In this document: piece by piece, positions 17,063 through 27,800 of the stretch
How positions within the stretch are numbered: position 1 is the stretch's first letter
Layout: each line of letters starts with the position of its first letter
Assembly: GCF_012958305.1 (NCBI RefSeq)
Contig: NZ_JABBYO010000001.1
Location: forward strand, 62,001-126,000
Length of the DNA stretch: 64,000 nt
Source of the DNA: Tautonia rosea
GTDB taxonomy: Bacteria; Planctomycetota; Planctomycetia; Isosphaerales; Isosphaeraceae
Direction of reading: 5' to 3'
Position numbers and translations under genes: made by a program
The notes under the pieces: generated by a model
The model's input: only the letters and a program-made list of their open reading frames with translations
Database searches by the model: none
What the model was told of the DNA's origin: nothing

Positions 17063-18355
17063 TTAACCCGGTAACGCCCAGGGGGCTCGATAGGGACGGG
17101 ACAGCATGGAGGCGGCTTCATCGTCGTTGGCGATGAGCTCGCGGACCGGATCCCAGGAGATCGGTCGGCCGAGTCGAGCGGCGATGTTGCCCAGGTGACA
17201 GACGGTCGCCGAGCGGTGTCCGATCTCGACATCGCAGATCGGTCGATTGCGATCCTTGATGCAGGCGATCCAGTTCTCGAAGTGGTTGCGGCTGACATCC
17301 AGGCGGATCGCCTCGGAGCCCGAAGGTTCGTCGAGAACGTCTTTGGGATCGGCTTCCAGCTTGCCTCGGGCCACGAAAATCGATCCTTCGGCTCCTTCGA
17401 AGCGGATGCCGTTCGGGTCGCCAAGGCCTTGTCGGCAGCGGACCTGAACACCGTCATCGTAGGTGTATACAACCTCGCTGGTGGTTGGCACCTCGTACCA
17501 GTTCTCGGGGTGATAGGACACCGAGACGGGATCAATCTGGACCGGGCCGGACTCGTCTCGGCCAAGGGCCCACTGGACAATGTCGAGGTGGTGGGCTCCC
17601 CAGTTGGTCATCTGGCCTCCGGAGTAGGGCCAGAAGAAACGGAAGTTGTAGTGGACCTGCTTCGGATTGAACGGACGGAAGGGGGCGGGGCCGAGCCAAG
17701 CGTTGTAATCCAGTTCGGCGGGGGGGGCGGCATCGGGTACGGGAGGTCCGTCGAAATTGACACCGGGGAGGCCGACGACGATTTGACGGAGGGTCCCGAT
17801 TCGACCGTTCCGAATGGCCTCGGCCGCGCGGCGGAACTCGGCGCTGGAGCGTTGCTGGCTGCCGGTCTGTACGACGCGGTTGTGGGATCGAGCGGCCGAG
17901 GTCATGGCTCGACCTTCGGCGACGGTCAAGGAGAGGGGCTTCTCGCAGTAGACATCCTTGCCGGCCTTGCAGGCGTCGATGGTCGGCAGGGCGTGCCAGT
18001 GGTCGGGGGTGGTGATCAGAACGGCATCGATGTCGGCTTGATCGAGGAGTTCTCGATAATCGGAGTAGGTGGGGACGGATGATCCGGCCCGCTCGGCGAC
18101 CAGAGCAGAGGCGTTGGCGAGGACCTCGGAATCCACGTCGCAGAGGGCGGCAACTTCGGCATCGGTGCGGCCGAGCAAGGCTTTCAGGTTATTCGTTCCC
18201 TGATTACGGACGCCGATGAACCCGACCCGCACCCGGTCCGCGGCGCCGAAGGCCCGCGCCGGGACGAGACTCGGGAATCCCGAGGCGAGTCCGAGTCCGG
18301 CGAGCCCTCCCAGAAATTGGCGACGATTCGGAGCGAAGTGGTCGTTGTGTCTCAT
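17063..18355 (-). CDS. Tat-exported Gfo/Idh/MocA family oxidoreductase
   Basis: 430 residues. The N-terminus NRRQFLGGLAGLGLASG is a twin-arginine signal, typical of the periplasmic Gfo/Idh group in planctomycetes. The Rossmann start VRVGFIGVRNQGTNNLKALLG (residues about 43-63) binds NAD(P), and DVYCEKPLSLT carries the conserved EKP catalytic-site Lys. The C-terminal domain has WGAHHLDIVQWALG with the conserved His for sugar binding. Substrate is unknown; sugars, inositols or uronates are typical. Nearby DUF1080 protein genes are frequent companions of this family. Confidence 0.9.
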   Translation of the reverse strand: MRHNDHFAPNRRQFLGGLAGLGLASGFPSLVPARAFGAADRVRVGFIGVRNQGTNNLKALLGRTDAEVAALCDVDSEVLANASALVAERAGSSVPTYSDYRELLDQADIDAVLITTPDHWHALPTIDACKAGKDVYCEKPLSLTVAEGRAMTSAARSHNRVVQTGSQQRSSAEFRRAAEAIRNGRIGTLRQIVVGLPGVNFDGPPVPDAAPPAELDYNAWLGPAPFRPFNPKQVHYNFRFFWPYSGGQMTNWGAHHLDIVQWALGRDESGPVQIDPVSVSYHPENWYEVPTTSEVVYTYDDGVQVRCRQGLGDPNGIRFEGAEGSIFVARGKLEADPKDVLDEPSGSEAIRLDVSRNHFENWIACIKDRNRPICDVEIGHRSATVCHLGNIAARLGRPISWDPVRELIANDDEAASMLSRPYRAPWALPG

Positions 18356-18721
18356 CTCAGGTCATCTCCCACAGAGCGGAAGCCTCGCAAATCCAATGCA
18401 GTGCAGTCGGGATACCGCAGGCGATCTTGATCCGAAGTGAGATTCACCAACTCAACCTAGCCGCACGGGGCGATATAGGAGTTTTCGTCAGGCGTCTCCA
18501 GCGTTTATCTCAAGGCCATCCCGGGAACGATCAGGACACTTCAGGCGGTCGAACACGGCAAGCGGAGATTCGAGTTCGATGCAATCTTCGAAGCATGAGG
18601 TAGCCACGGTCCTCCCCAGGCGGATTCTCTCAAGACGCTCCAGGGCGATCGAATTGAACACAAAACGATCGGCCACGAGCCCGATCCGAACTCGGGAGCG
18701 GTTCCCCCGTCGTTCCGGGAA
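18356..18721. other. Gap without a recognisable gene
   Basis: About 365 bases between two minus-strand genes. Short open frames exist but none is convincing. The left end must contain the promoter of the Gfo/Idh gene. Confidence 0.5.
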
Positions 18722-19465
18722 TCAGTCGTCGAGTGGCACGAGCCAGATGTTGCGGAACTGGACCGGATCGGAATGGTCCTGGAGGTGAAGCGGTCCCGGA
18801 GCGCTCGGATCGCCACCGAGTCCGGCCCGAGTGTTATCCACGGGGATCGGGACGTCGTCCTGGATCAGGACGCCGTTGTGATAAACGGTCATTCGCGCGG
18901 GTTCGACCTTCTGGCCGTCGCGGAAGACTGGGGCACGGAAGTCGATGTCATAGGATTGCCAGATGGTCGGGGCCTTGCAGGCGTTGACCCGAGGAGCAGC
19001 GACCTCGTAGATCGAGCCGCAGTCGGTCGGGCCGAGCTGGCCCAATCCGTAACCGTCGAGGACCTGAACCTCGTAGCGGCCCTGATTGTAGACACCGCTA
19101 TTTCCGCGAGCCTGGCCCGCAGCCTCGGGCTGATAGGGAACCCGGAACTCGACGTGCAAGCGATAGTGGCCATCGAAGGTGCGTCGGGTCTTGATGCCGA
19201 AGTCTCCGCCACGGGCCGGAGCCTGCATGGCACCGCCTTCGACCAGGGTCCAGGCCGGCGATTGCCCGTCGAGCTGGACCCACTCTTCGAGGCTGGAGCC
19301 ATCGAAGAGGATGATGGCCCCCTCGGGAGGGGCAATGGACTCGACGTGCTGAAGGTCTTCGGGTTGAGCGATCTCGAGATCGCCGAGGTCGCCGTACTGG
19401 GCGAACCCTGGCGCGGCGAGTGCCAGGAAGACGGCAAGGGATCCCATCCCGATCGTCGACCGCAT
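18722..19465 (-). CDS. Secreted DUF1080 (3-keto-disaccharide hydrolase-type) protein
   Basis: 247 residues from MRSTIGMGSLAVFLALAAPG, a signal peptide with cleavage after GFA. The DUF1080 fold starts at EGAIILFDGSSLEEWVQLDG and continues through HYRLHVEFRVPYQPE, GNSGVYNQGRYEVQVLDGYG and the terminal LHLQDHSDPVQFRNIWL, a complete concanavalin-like domain. Characterised members of the family hydrolyse 3-keto-glycosides or bind glycans. An in-frame codon 14 residues upstream is rejected as it would mask the signal peptide. It lies close to a Gfo/Idh oxidoreductase gene on the same strand, a pairing consistent with 3-keto-sugar chemistry (inference). Confidence 0.88.
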   Translation of the reverse strand: MRSTIGMGSLAVFLALAAPGFAQYGDLGDLEIAQPEDLQHVESIAPPEGAIILFDGSSLEEWVQLDGQSPAWTLVEGGAMQAPARGGDFGIKTRRTFDGHYRLHVEFRVPYQPEAAGQARGNSGVYNQGRYEVQVLDGYGLGQLGPTDCGSIYEVAAPRVNACKAPTIWQSYDIDFRAPVFRDGQKVEPARMTVYHNGVLIQDDVPIPVDNTRAGLGGDPSAPGPLHLQDHSDPVQFRNIWLVPLDD

Positions 19466-19903
19466 GGTCTGGAACTCCACGGAGTCGTCGGAAAAGGCTC
19501 TGGCCAAATCAATCCCCGGAGGAGTGATGGCCAGCGTTCGGGATCATGGTGTCGGCGAAGCTCAGCGGCGTCAAGCGGCTGCTTGTCCCGAAGACCAACC
19601 TTGTTCCTCAACTCGTTAATTCAACGCCGCTTCGGGCTCAGAACAGATTTCGGTTCCCAAGCCTCGAAATCGATCGAACGCAGATGTATGCATTGAATAA
19701 AAATATTATTAAGCGTGAGGAATCGTCCGAGGGCACGTTTCGAGCGTTCCAGGGGACGCAAGGCCCGCCTTGGCGTTATGATGGAGATCGAAGGGATTCG
19801 ATGATGCCGCGGGGGTGGGTTCCCTCGAGCGAATCGATCCAAGAGGAAACCGTTGGCTTCCCGAGTGTTGCGATGCGAACGGCCCAGGGAGAGAGCAGCC
19901 ACC
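19466..19903. other. Divergent intergenic region with AT-rich patch
   Basis: About 440 bases between a minus-strand and a plus-strand gene. It contains an AT-rich patch around 19685-19712 (TGAATAAAAATATTATTAAG) that contrasts with the GC-rich surroundings and is a natural place for promoters, but no certain -35/-10 pair is seen. Confidence 0.4.
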
Positions 19904-20836
19904 ATGAACCGACGCGATCCGAACGGCGTGAACCCCGATGCTCAGGATTCGGGACCCGGAAAGGGGGCTCCTTTGCAAGACCTGGAGTCCCTTCGCCGCC
20001 GGCATGCTCGGCTCCGATCGCGTGCTTATCGGCAACCGACCGAGGACGAGGAGTTGCTGAACCATCCCAGCCCGGAGGCCCCCGTTCCGCTCGCTCCGGA
20101 GCAAGGACAGTTCACGCATACCGACCCCTGGCGCGTGCTTCGGATTCAGGGCGAGTTTGTCATGGGCTTCAACGCCCTGGCCGAGGTCGGGGCGGCGGTG
20201 GCGGTCTTCGGATCGGCTCGGATCCAGGAGGATCACCCCTGGTACGAGGCGGCCCGAACCTTGGGCCGAAAGCTTGCCGAGACCGGATTTGCGGTCATTA
20301 CCGGCGGCGGTCCCGGCTTGATGGAGGCGGCCAACCGGGGGGCGTCGGAGGCCGATGGCCTGTCGATCGGATGCAACATCGAATTGCCATTCGAACAGAT
20401 GGGAAATTCCTATTCCAACCTGTCGATCAACTTTCGGTACTTCTTTGTTCGCAAGACAATGTTTGTGAAGTACACCGAGGGGTTTGTGATTTTTCCGGGC
20501 GGGTTCGGAACACTGGACGAGCTCTTTGAAGCCCTCACCCTGGTGCAAACAAGGAAGATCAACCGGTTCCCGATCATCCTGTACGACTCGAACTACTGGC
20601 GAGGGATGCTCGACTGGGTCGAGCACACGATGCTTCCGGCGGGCTTGATCTCTCCGGAGGATCTCAACCTGCTGATCGTGACCGACTCGCTCGATGAGGT
20701 CTGCGAAACCCTGGTCGAATGCTACAGCGACCGTTCCCGGGAGAGCTGGAAGCGATCGGAGGGGGCCAGGCTCCACGCCGATCCTCCTGGCGCTCCGTCC
20801 ACTGCGCCGGATCCGGGCAAGGCCGACGCCGAGTAA
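19904..20836 (+). CDS. LOG family (TIGR00730-type) Rossmann-fold protein
   Basis: 310 residues. After a polar N-terminal extension of about 95 residues the core starts VGAAVAVFGSARIQEDHPWY and carries VITGGGPGLMEAANRGA and the signature FPGGFGTLDELFEALTLVQT (PGGFGT at residues 198-203, Glu206). In LOG proteins PGGxGTxxE forms the phosphoribohydrolase site that releases cytokinin-type bases from their nucleoside monophosphates; many bacterial members act on AMP or are uncharacterised. The start was placed at MNRRDPNG behind GGGAGAGAG. It may be followed in an operon by the hypothetical gene 146 bases downstream. Confidence 0.87.
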   Translation: MNRRDPNGVNPDAQDSGPGKGAPLQDLESLRRRHARLRSRAYRQPTEDEELLNHPSPEAPVPLAPEQGQFTHTDPWRVLRIQGEFVMGFNALAEVGAAVAVFGSARIQEDHPWYEAARTLGRKLAETGFAVITGGGPGLMEAANRGASEADGLSIGCNIELPFEQMGNSYSNLSINFRYFFVRKTMFVKYTEGFVIFPGGFGTLDELFEALTLVQTRKINRFPIILYDSNYWRGMLDWVEHTMLPAGLISPEDLNLLIVTDSLDEVCETLVECYSDRSRESWKRSEGARLHADPPGAPSTAPDPGKADAE

Positions 20837-20982
20837 CGAGCTGATCAAGGACGATCGCCGCTTGCCATGACCCCGGACCAGGGGCGAGAATACGCAGAAT
20901 GTCGCCCAGGGCTCGGGATCGGACTTTCCGCCCGAGCCGGGTTCGATTGAGAATGCACCGCCAACATGCCCTGAGAGGACCG

Positions 20983-22179
20983 ATGAACGACGCGAACGGC
21001 TCAGATCGCGCCGTCGATGACTCGGCGTTTGAGGAACTTGACCACGCCCTGACCGACGGAGGAGCAACTGCGGCGATCGACCGGCTCATCGCTCGGCTCG
21101 ATCACGGCGAGGAGCCCCGGGCCTTGCTCGATGCCCTGCTCTTGAAGGCCCGGCTCGATCTGGGCTTGCCCGCGATCTCTTCCGGAGCGCTGTCGAGCTT
21201 GCCCGAGCCGACCCGAACGCACTACGAGGACCGCTACATTGAGGCCCTGCGCACCGTCGGCCGCAAGCGGCTCGAGGCCGGCGACCTGATCGGCGCGTGG
21301 CCCTACTTCCGCACGATCGGCGAGAAGGAGCCGGTGGCCGAGGCGATCGAGTCGGTGGACCCCTCCTCGACCGACGGGCAGGTGCTCGGGCAAATCATGG
21401 AGCTGGCGCTTCAGCACGGCGTCCACCCGAGACGGGGATTCGAACTGGTGCTGGAGACCTATGGTCCGTGCTCGGCGATCACGGCCTTTGAACACCTGCC
21501 GCCCGACGAGGCGACTCGGGAACCGTGCGCCGATCGGCTCGTGCGATACCTGCACGAGCAGTTGCGCGCGACGCTTCGGGCCGAGATTGAGCGATCGGGA
21601 CGTCCGAAGCCTGCCGACGAGGCGACGATCGCCGAACTGGTTGAAGCTAACCCCTGGTTGTTCGACGACGACGCCTACCACATCGACACCTCGCACCTGG
21701 CGGCGGTCGTCCGCATGAGCCCGTTGCTACAAGACCCGGAAGCGATCCGGCAAGCGGTCGATTTGACCGAGTACGGCCGTCGGCTCAGCGATCGGCACCG
21801 CTACGAAGGGGACCCGCCCTTCGAACAGCTTTACGAGGATCACGGCGTTTACCTCCGCGCCTTGCTCGGCGAAGGGGTTGATGAGGCAATCGCCCACTTC
21901 CGGGAAAAGCTGGTTCCAGCCGACCCCGACGGCGACGACCTGGCATCGACCCTGCCGGCGCAAATTCTCATCCGCCTGCTCGACCGTCTGGGAAGGCAGG
22001 AAGAGGCGATCCCGCTGGCCGCGGAGTCGCTCCAGGGGGTTCCCGAGGGCTTGCTGCTGTGCCCCGGATTGCTCCAGCTTTGCCAGCAGAGCGGCAGACC
22101 GGACCTGCTGGCCGAGTATGCGAGGTCGGGGGGAGATCTGGTTTCGTACCTCGCAGCCAGAGTATCGTCGTCACAGTAG
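20983..22179 (+). CDS. Hypothetical helical repeat protein
   Basis: 398 residues, not recognised. There is no signal peptide and no membrane helix. The sequence is mostly amphipathic helices, with stretches such as QILIRLLDRLGRQEEAIPLA and ALLDALLLKARLDLGLP that resemble degenerate TPR/HEAT units. The start at MNDANGSDRAVDD follows GAGAGGA; upstream in-frame codons lack a ribosome site. A second hypothetical gene starts 47 bases downstream on the same strand, so the two are probably co-transcribed. Confidence 0.7.
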   Translation: MNDANGSDRAVDDSAFEELDHALTDGGATAAIDRLIARLDHGEEPRALLDALLLKARLDLGLPAISSGALSSLPEPTRTHYEDRYIEALRTVGRKRLEAGDLIGAWPYFRTIGEKEPVAEAIESVDPSSTDGQVLGQIMELALQHGVHPRRGFELVLETYGPCSAITAFEHLPPDEATREPCADRLVRYLHEQLRATLRAEIERSGRPKPADEATIAELVEANPWLFDDDAYHIDTSHLAAVVRMSPLLQDPEAIRQAVDLTEYGRRLSDRHRYEGDPPFEQLYEDHGVYLRALLGEGVDEAIAHFREKLVPADPDGDDLASTLPAQILIRLLDRLGRQEEAIPLAAESLQGVPEGLLLCPGLLQLCQQSGRPDLLAEYARSGGDLVSYLAARVSSSQ

Positions 22180-22226
22180 CGTTGCATCATCATGACCACG
22201 ACGGACCGCCCACGAGGGAAGGATCG

Positions 22227-22550
22227 ATGTCCGGGAAAGATCCCGATGCCCGCGAAGTCGACCGCGTCGATGCGCTGCTGACGAGTGCCGATTCGGAACG
22301 GATTGACGAGTTCCTGGATCGTTGCGTCGAGGGCTCGCGCTGGATGACCCATATCAGGACGGCCGATGTCGAGGCGAGGGTGATTCGTCGTCACCCGCTG
22401 GCGTCGATCAGCGAGCGGGATTGCACCTGCGTGCGGCTCCTTCTGGACCTTCCCGTGCCGGTCGAGCCCGGCCTTCGCTTCCGAATCACCGATGTGGACG
22501 ACCCGAGCCTCGAAGCCGCGGCCATCGTCAGGCCGTGGGGATCAACCTGA
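22227..22550 (+). CDS. Small hypothetical protein
   Basis: 107 residues from MSGKDPDAREVDRVDALLTS, behind GAGGGAAGG. The protein is acidic and soluble, with a predicted helical N-terminal half and a beta-rich C-terminal half (RDCTCVRLLLDLPVPVEPGLRFRI). It is not recognised. Composition and close spacing (47 bases) to the helical protein gene upstream support it as a real gene. Confidence 0.55.
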   Translation: MSGKDPDAREVDRVDALLTSADSERIDEFLDRCVEGSRWMTHIRTADVEARVIRRHPLASISERDCTCVRLLLDLPVPVEPGLRFRITDVDDPSLEAAAIVRPWGST

Positions 22551-22642
22551 TCGCTTCGAGTTCTCACGTGGTGTTTTCGCTTCGAGCGCAGACAGAACAA
22601 CACAAACCCTCCCTTGTTCCACCCCCCCAGAGACTCGCGACG

Positions 22643-23317
22643 ATGACCGCAATCGCCCCCTCGATGGGTTTCGCCTGGGTGATGACCCTGGCCTTGCTCG
22701 GCATGGAAGACTCGACGTCACCGCCCGAGGCCGACGCTGGTCAGGAGCTGTTTGACGGCCAGTCACTTGACGGTTGGGAGCGGTTTGGCGGCCAGAATGA
22801 AGGGGTCTGGAAGGTCGAGGACGGTTGCATCGTGGTCGATGGCGAGCGAGGGGGATGGATCGGGACGCCTCGGGATTACGCCGATTTCGTGTTGCGGCTC
22901 CAGTTTCGGATTGCCACGCCAGGGAGCAACTCAGGGGTTTATCTCCGAGCACCTGCCGATACGTCGCACATTTCTCGAACGGGGATGGAGATCCAGATTC
23001 TCGACGACGACCACCCGCGATACGCGTCGATTCAGCCCTGGCAGCGCACCGGTTCGATTTATCACGTTGCCGCGGCCGAACCAGGCCACCTGAAGCCAAC
23101 CGGGGAATGGAACTCGCTGGAAATTCTCGCGGAAGGCCCTCACGTGCGGATTCTGCTGAACGACACGACGATCGTTGATGATCAGATCGACCAGCATCCG
23201 GACCTGAACGAGGAGCATCCGGGACTGAAACGGCCGAGCGGTCGGATTGGGCTGCAGTGTCACAACGGTCGGGTCGAGTTCCGCGCGATTCGGGTCGAGG
23301 ACCTGTCGGCGGAGTGA
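22643..23317 (+). CDS. Secreted DUF1080 protein
   Basis: 224 residues. The N-terminus (MTAIAPSMGFAWVMTLALLG) is a signal peptide-like hydrophobic stretch. The DUF1080 domain begins ELFDGQSLDGWERFGGQNEG and shows VWKVEDGCIVVDGERGGWIG, SNSGVYLRAP, MEIQILDDDHPRYAS and the end RIGLQCHNGRVEFRAIRVEDL, which are the canonical blocks of the family. It is a second DUF1080 protein in the window and closer to the family consensus than the one at 18.7 kb. It is exported and probably glycan-related. Confidence 0.88.
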   Translation: MTAIAPSMGFAWVMTLALLGMEDSTSPPEADAGQELFDGQSLDGWERFGGQNEGVWKVEDGCIVVDGERGGWIGTPRDYADFVLRLQFRIATPGSNSGVYLRAPADTSHISRTGMEIQILDDDHPRYASIQPWQRTGSIYHVAAAEPGHLKPTGEWNSLEILAEGPHVRILLNDTTIVDDQIDQHPDLNEEHPGLKRPSGRIGLQCHNGRVEFRAIRVEDLSAE

Positions 23318-23383
23318 TCGAAAGGGGGAAAGCCCCCTGCCCTCTTGCGAGGGACTGACGTGCCGTCTAGGCTTGCTCCGATC

Positions 23384-24214
23384 ATGAACGAACCACCATT
23401 GAAATCGGCGATCCTTGGCGAGTTTCTGGGAACGGCGTTGCTGATCTTACTCGGCAACGGCGTGGTTGCGTCGGTTGTCCTGCTGGACAAGCAGGCCGAC
23501 TGGATCGTGATTACCACCGGTTGGGGCCTGGCGGTGATGCTGGGAGTTTACCTGAGCGGCCGGCTGAGCGGGGGGCATATCAACCCGGCCGTGACGCTGG
23601 CGCTGGCGGTGCGAGGTCAACTGCCCTGGGCTCGCGTTCCGGTGTACTGGGCGGCTCAGGTCGCGGGAGCGTTTGCCGGGGCGATGATCGTTTATGTGGA
23701 TTACGCCGAGGCGTTCCGGGCCTTTGAAGCGGCCAACGGCATCACCCGAGGCTTGCTGGTCGAGGGCCGTCTGCAAGACCCGGCTGCTGGAGGAGCGGGG
23801 GTCTTCTTCACGGCTCCGGCGTTCGACGTGACCTGGAGATCGGTCTTCAGCGAGGTGCTGGGGACCGCCGTCCTTCTGGTCGGAATTCGAGCGCTTTCGG
23901 ATCGTCGCAACGCCCAGTTTCGCGATTACTTTGAGCCGATGCTGGTCGGGCTGCTTGTCTTCGCCATCGGCCTGTCGCTCGGAGGCCTGACCGGCTACGC
24001 GATCAATCCGGCTCGGGACTTCGGGCCGAGGCTTGCCGCCGCAATAGTAGGATGGGGGCCGGCGGCCTTCCAGACGCACGACTGGTATTTCTGGGTACCG
24101 ATCGTTGGCCCGTTCCTGGGGGGGATCGTCGGGGTCTTCGTCTACGACTTGGTCGTGCATCCGAATTTGCCGAGCATGGAAGAACCCACTCCGCCAGGGT
24201 CGATCGTCAGTTGA
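23384..24214 (+). CDS. glpF: MIP family channel, glycerol facilitator type
   Basis: 276 residues with six membrane helices. Both NPA boxes are present: GGHINPAVT (Asn67-Pro-Ala) and GYAINPARDFGPR (Asn208-Pro-Ala). Asp212 directly after NPAR, followed by FGPR, is the discriminator of aquaglyceroporins (GlpF) versus water-only aquaporins. It allows passive uptake of glycerol and related polyols across the inner membrane. No glycerol kinase gene lies next to it. The start at MNEPPLKSAI was preferred, since the conserved helix 1 follows at once. Confidence 0.9.
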   Translation: MNEPPLKSAILGEFLGTALLILLGNGVVASVVLLDKQADWIVITTGWGLAVMLGVYLSGRLSGGHINPAVTLALAVRGQLPWARVPVYWAAQVAGAFAGAMIVYVDYAEAFRAFEAANGITRGLLVEGRLQDPAAGGAGVFFTAPAFDVTWRSVFSEVLGTAVLLVGIRALSDRRNAQFRDYFEPMLVGLLVFAIGLSLGGLTGYAINPARDFGPRLAAAIVGWGPAAFQTHDWYFWVPIVGPFLGGIVGVFVYDLVVHPNLPSMEEPTPPGSIVS

Positions 24215-24230
24215 GGCAGGACGGTCGGGA

Positions 24231-24271
24231 GCGAAGCCCCCCTTTCTTGGAGACGAAAGAGGAGGCTTCGC
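24231..24271. terminator. Bidirectional terminator between convergent genes
   Basis: Stem GCGAAGCC (24231-24238) / GGCTTCGC (24264-24271) with an inner CTTTC/GAAAG stem at 24242-24246 and 24255-24259. It lies between the glpF stop and the end of the convergent small gene. Confidence 0.65.
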
Positions 24272-24288
24272 ACACGAGGTGCTGTCAC

Positions 24289-24666
24289 TCACTTCCAGCG
24301 CTGGAAGATCCGCTCCAGGGCGGCGACGGCTTCGTGCAGTCGGTGCTCGTCCTCGGCGTAGAGATCGCCGGTTTCCATGGGCATTCGGGAGACGCAGTGC
24401 GCGATCTGATCGCGCGAACCGAGCATCTGGGCGTACATGCGGTCGTACGAGGCACGCTCAGGCGCATTGCCGAGCACGTCGAGCTTGCGGCGGGCCTCAG
24501 CGATGCGCTGATCCCAGTGCTGGAGAATCGCTTCCAGCTCGGGCCGCTCCTTGAGGTGGACTCGCTGGGGATAGGACGGATTCTTCGGGAGCACCGGGCG
24601 AGGCGGGTGCGCCGGCAAAATGTCGTAACTGGGGGACACGGGACGCTCCAGAGCTCGGTTCGCCAT
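24289..24666 (-). CDS. Small hypothetical protein
   Basis: 125 residues beginning MANRALERPVSPSYDILPAH. A proline-rich, disordered N-terminal 40 residues is followed by helices with a heptad character (LEAILQHWDQRIAEARRKLDVLG and EDEHRLHEAVAALERIFQRW). Soluble, no signal peptide, family not recognised. The codon bias is clearly better in this frame than in the other frames of the same stretch. Confidence 0.6.
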   Translation of the reverse strand: MANRALERPVSPSYDILPAHPPRPVLPKNPSYPQRVHLKERPELEAILQHWDQRIAEARRKLDVLGNAPERASYDRMYAQMLGSRDQIAHCVSRMPMETGDLYAEDEHRLHEAVAALERIFQRWK

Positions 24667-24868
24667 CGAAACCAGAAACCGGTACAGACCAACGGCAAGA
24701 GGCGTCTGATTGTATGCCCGGAAAGTCGGGGCGCGAAGATCCGCGTCCCCTGGGGCTGGGCGAGCGGATCAAGTTGTCGGTCGGAACGGTTGCGGATAGA
24801 ATCCCGACCCGTCGCCCGCCCGAGAATTGCCCCTTCTTCTGAACTCCTTCCGGCCCGGGGGGTTTGCC

Positions 24869-27800
24869 ATGCGTCGATTGGTCCGTATCTCGCTCGTGGT
24901 TGCCGTGCTGGGGGCTGTTCCGACGATCGAACGCTCGCTCGCTCAGGAACGTGCTCGACCCTTGCCAGAAGTACCGGACGGCTGGACCATCGAGCTGATC
25001 GCCGAGGCGCCGAATATCCTCTATCCAACGGCCATCGTGGCCGCCCCGGACGGTACGGTCTACCTTGGGCAAGACCCGATGGACATGCCCGGCCCGCCGA
25101 CCGAGCCGATTGACTCGGTGGTCGCCATCCGGCCCAACGGCTCGATCAGCACCTTTGCGGATGGCTTGTGGGCGGTGATGGGCCTCGAATGGATCGACGA
25201 CACTCTCTACGTCGTACATGCCCCTTTCCTGTCCGCCTTTCGGGACTCGAACGGTGATGGCAAGGCGGACGAACGGGTGGACCTCGTCACCGGCCTCGGC
25301 CCCGATCGCCCTGGATTCAGCGGTCTGAACGACCACGTCCCCGGCGGGATGGAACTAGGGATGGACGGGTTCCTGTACATTGCGGTGGGAGACAAGGGAA
25401 TTCCGAAGGCGGTCGGAACAGACGGGACGACGATTCAGCTAAAGGGGGGAGGAGTCGTCCGCGTCCGTCCCGACGGAAGTGAGCTGGAGGTGGTGTCGAC
25501 GGGCGAGCGGAATCCCTTGTCGGCGATGCTCACGACACAGGACGAGATTTTCACTTACGGTAATGACGACGACAGCAAGAAGTGGCCGAACAGCCTGACG
25601 CATCAGATCGTTGGCGGTCATTACGGGTATCCCTACGAGTTCCTCCTCAAGCCCGAGCGGGCCTTGCCGATCGTCGGGGGACAGCTTGGCGGATCGGGGA
25701 CGCAGGGGATTGTGGCCAAGAACGGCGGGTTGCCCGAGGAATTTCAGGGGAATCTGTTCGTTTGCGACTGGGGCTTACAGACCGTCTTTCGGATCGAAGT
25801 AGCGCCGAGCGGAGGGACCTTCCGTCTGACCCGGCGCGAGCCGTTTGTCACCGCGGGGGACGTGCCGGATTTCCGGCCCTTCTCGATTCGAGAGTCGGCC
25901 GATGGGCGATCGCTGTACGTGGTGGACTGGGGGATTGGCAACTGGCTGCTGCCGGATGCCGAGACGGGAAGGCTGTATCGGGTGTCTTCCGCTGGAACGG
26001 ATCGTCAGCCGTTGGAATTGCAGGATACCTTGGGCCTTGATGCCCTCGATCACCCGAATCATGCCGTTCGCCTTCGGGCGCAGCGAGCCCTGGCGACGCG
26101 AGGAGCAGAGGTGGTCGCGGCGCTGGCCGAGCGCCTGGAAAGGGAAGGGAGTGGGACGCAGGGGCGTCTGCATGCGCTTTGGGCCCTGGATGCAACGGAA
26201 TCGCCCGACGCCGCGAAGGCAATTCGCCAGGCGATGACCGATGCGAATCCGGTCGTTCGATCCCAGGCGGCGAAACGGGCAGGGATTCGCAAGGACGTGG
26301 ATGCGCGACGGACGCTGGAAGGGTTGCTTGACGATCCGGAAGCGGTCGTCCGGCGCGAGGCGGCGATCGCGCTGGGCAAGCTGGGCAATCCGTCAGCAGG
26401 CCCGGCGTTGATGGCGAAGCTCGGCGAGCGCGATCCGTTCGTGGCGTGGTCGATTCGCCGTGCAATCCGAGAGCTGAATGCCTGGGATGTTGAGGCGATT
26501 GTCGAGGCCTTGCGGGACCCGGAACGTCGGGACGCGGCGATCCGGTTGACTGACGAAGCCTACGCGGTCCCGGTGGCGGAGGCATTATCGAAGGCGCTGG
26601 GGGAAGTCACCGATGTGACCGCTCGAGCGTCGATCGTGACAAATCTCTCCGAGATCCTGTTGAAGGTGCCCGATTGGGACGGGGCCTGGTTCGGCACCAA
26701 TCCGCTGGCCGGAACGATGCCTCGCAAGACCGAGGCGTGGGATCGCGAAGGGATGAGGCTCGCCGCGACGGGCTTGATTCGGGCGTTGGACGACCCGGAC
26801 GCGACCGTTCGGGGGCGGGCGATCGTCGGCCTCAGGACTGTTGGGCCATCGGCCGCGCCGTACCTGAGGGCGAGGCTTGGACGAGAATCGGACGGGGAAA
26901 ACCTGAGGGCGCTGGCGTTGATTCTTGGCGACCTGGCGGATCGGGAGTCGGTGCCGATGCTGGCCAGGATGGTCGTCGATCCCCTGGCCCCGTCGCCGGC
27001 AAGGGCCGCGGCGGTCGATGCGCTCGGGCATTTACAAGGGCCAGAGGCCCTGCGGGCGTTATTCACGGTGACGTTCGATCCGAAGGCCCCGGCCGATCTC
27101 GTGGCAAGGGCCTTGCCGAAGGTGGCCGGGTCGGGGGCCTTGCCGCCGAACGACCTGGCGAGCTTCCTCGATCATGAGGACGCGTCGGTTCGAATCGCGG
27201 CGCTGGGTGCTCTGGCATCGGTCGAAGGGTTGCCGGAGCATCTGGCCGACCGGGTCGCCGGTCGCCTGGCCGACTCGGACCCGACGGCCAGGGTGGCGGC
27301 CGTAGCGGCGGTGGCGGCGCTCGGTCATCGCCGGGCGGTGCCGAATCTGGTGGCGATGGCGGAATTGGATCAGATCGACCCGACCCTTCGATCGACGCTT
27401 GTGCGGGCCCTTTCGGTCATGCCCGAGCCCGAGGCGTTGCCGGTCTTGCTCGAAGCGATCGGGGACCGAGACCCGGATTTGAGGCGATCGGCCGAGGCAG
27501 CCTTGCTGGTGATCCGCGATCGGGTGCGTCCTCGTCTGGAGGAGCACGCACGATCGGTCGACCCAACCAGCCCGGCCGCGGCGGCGCTGGAGCGGGTCTT
27601 GACGACTTTTCAGCCGGTCCTCGACTGGCGGGTGATCGGGCCGTTTGCGAGGACGACGGCGCGGGTGTTCCTGGGATCGACCGAGATTGATTTCTCGGAG
27701 ACGCATTCCGGGGTCGAGGGGCGGAGGATCGCCTGGCACCCTCGGAAAGGAGATCCGCAGACAGGACGGGTCGTGATCAACGACCTGAAAGGGGGACGAG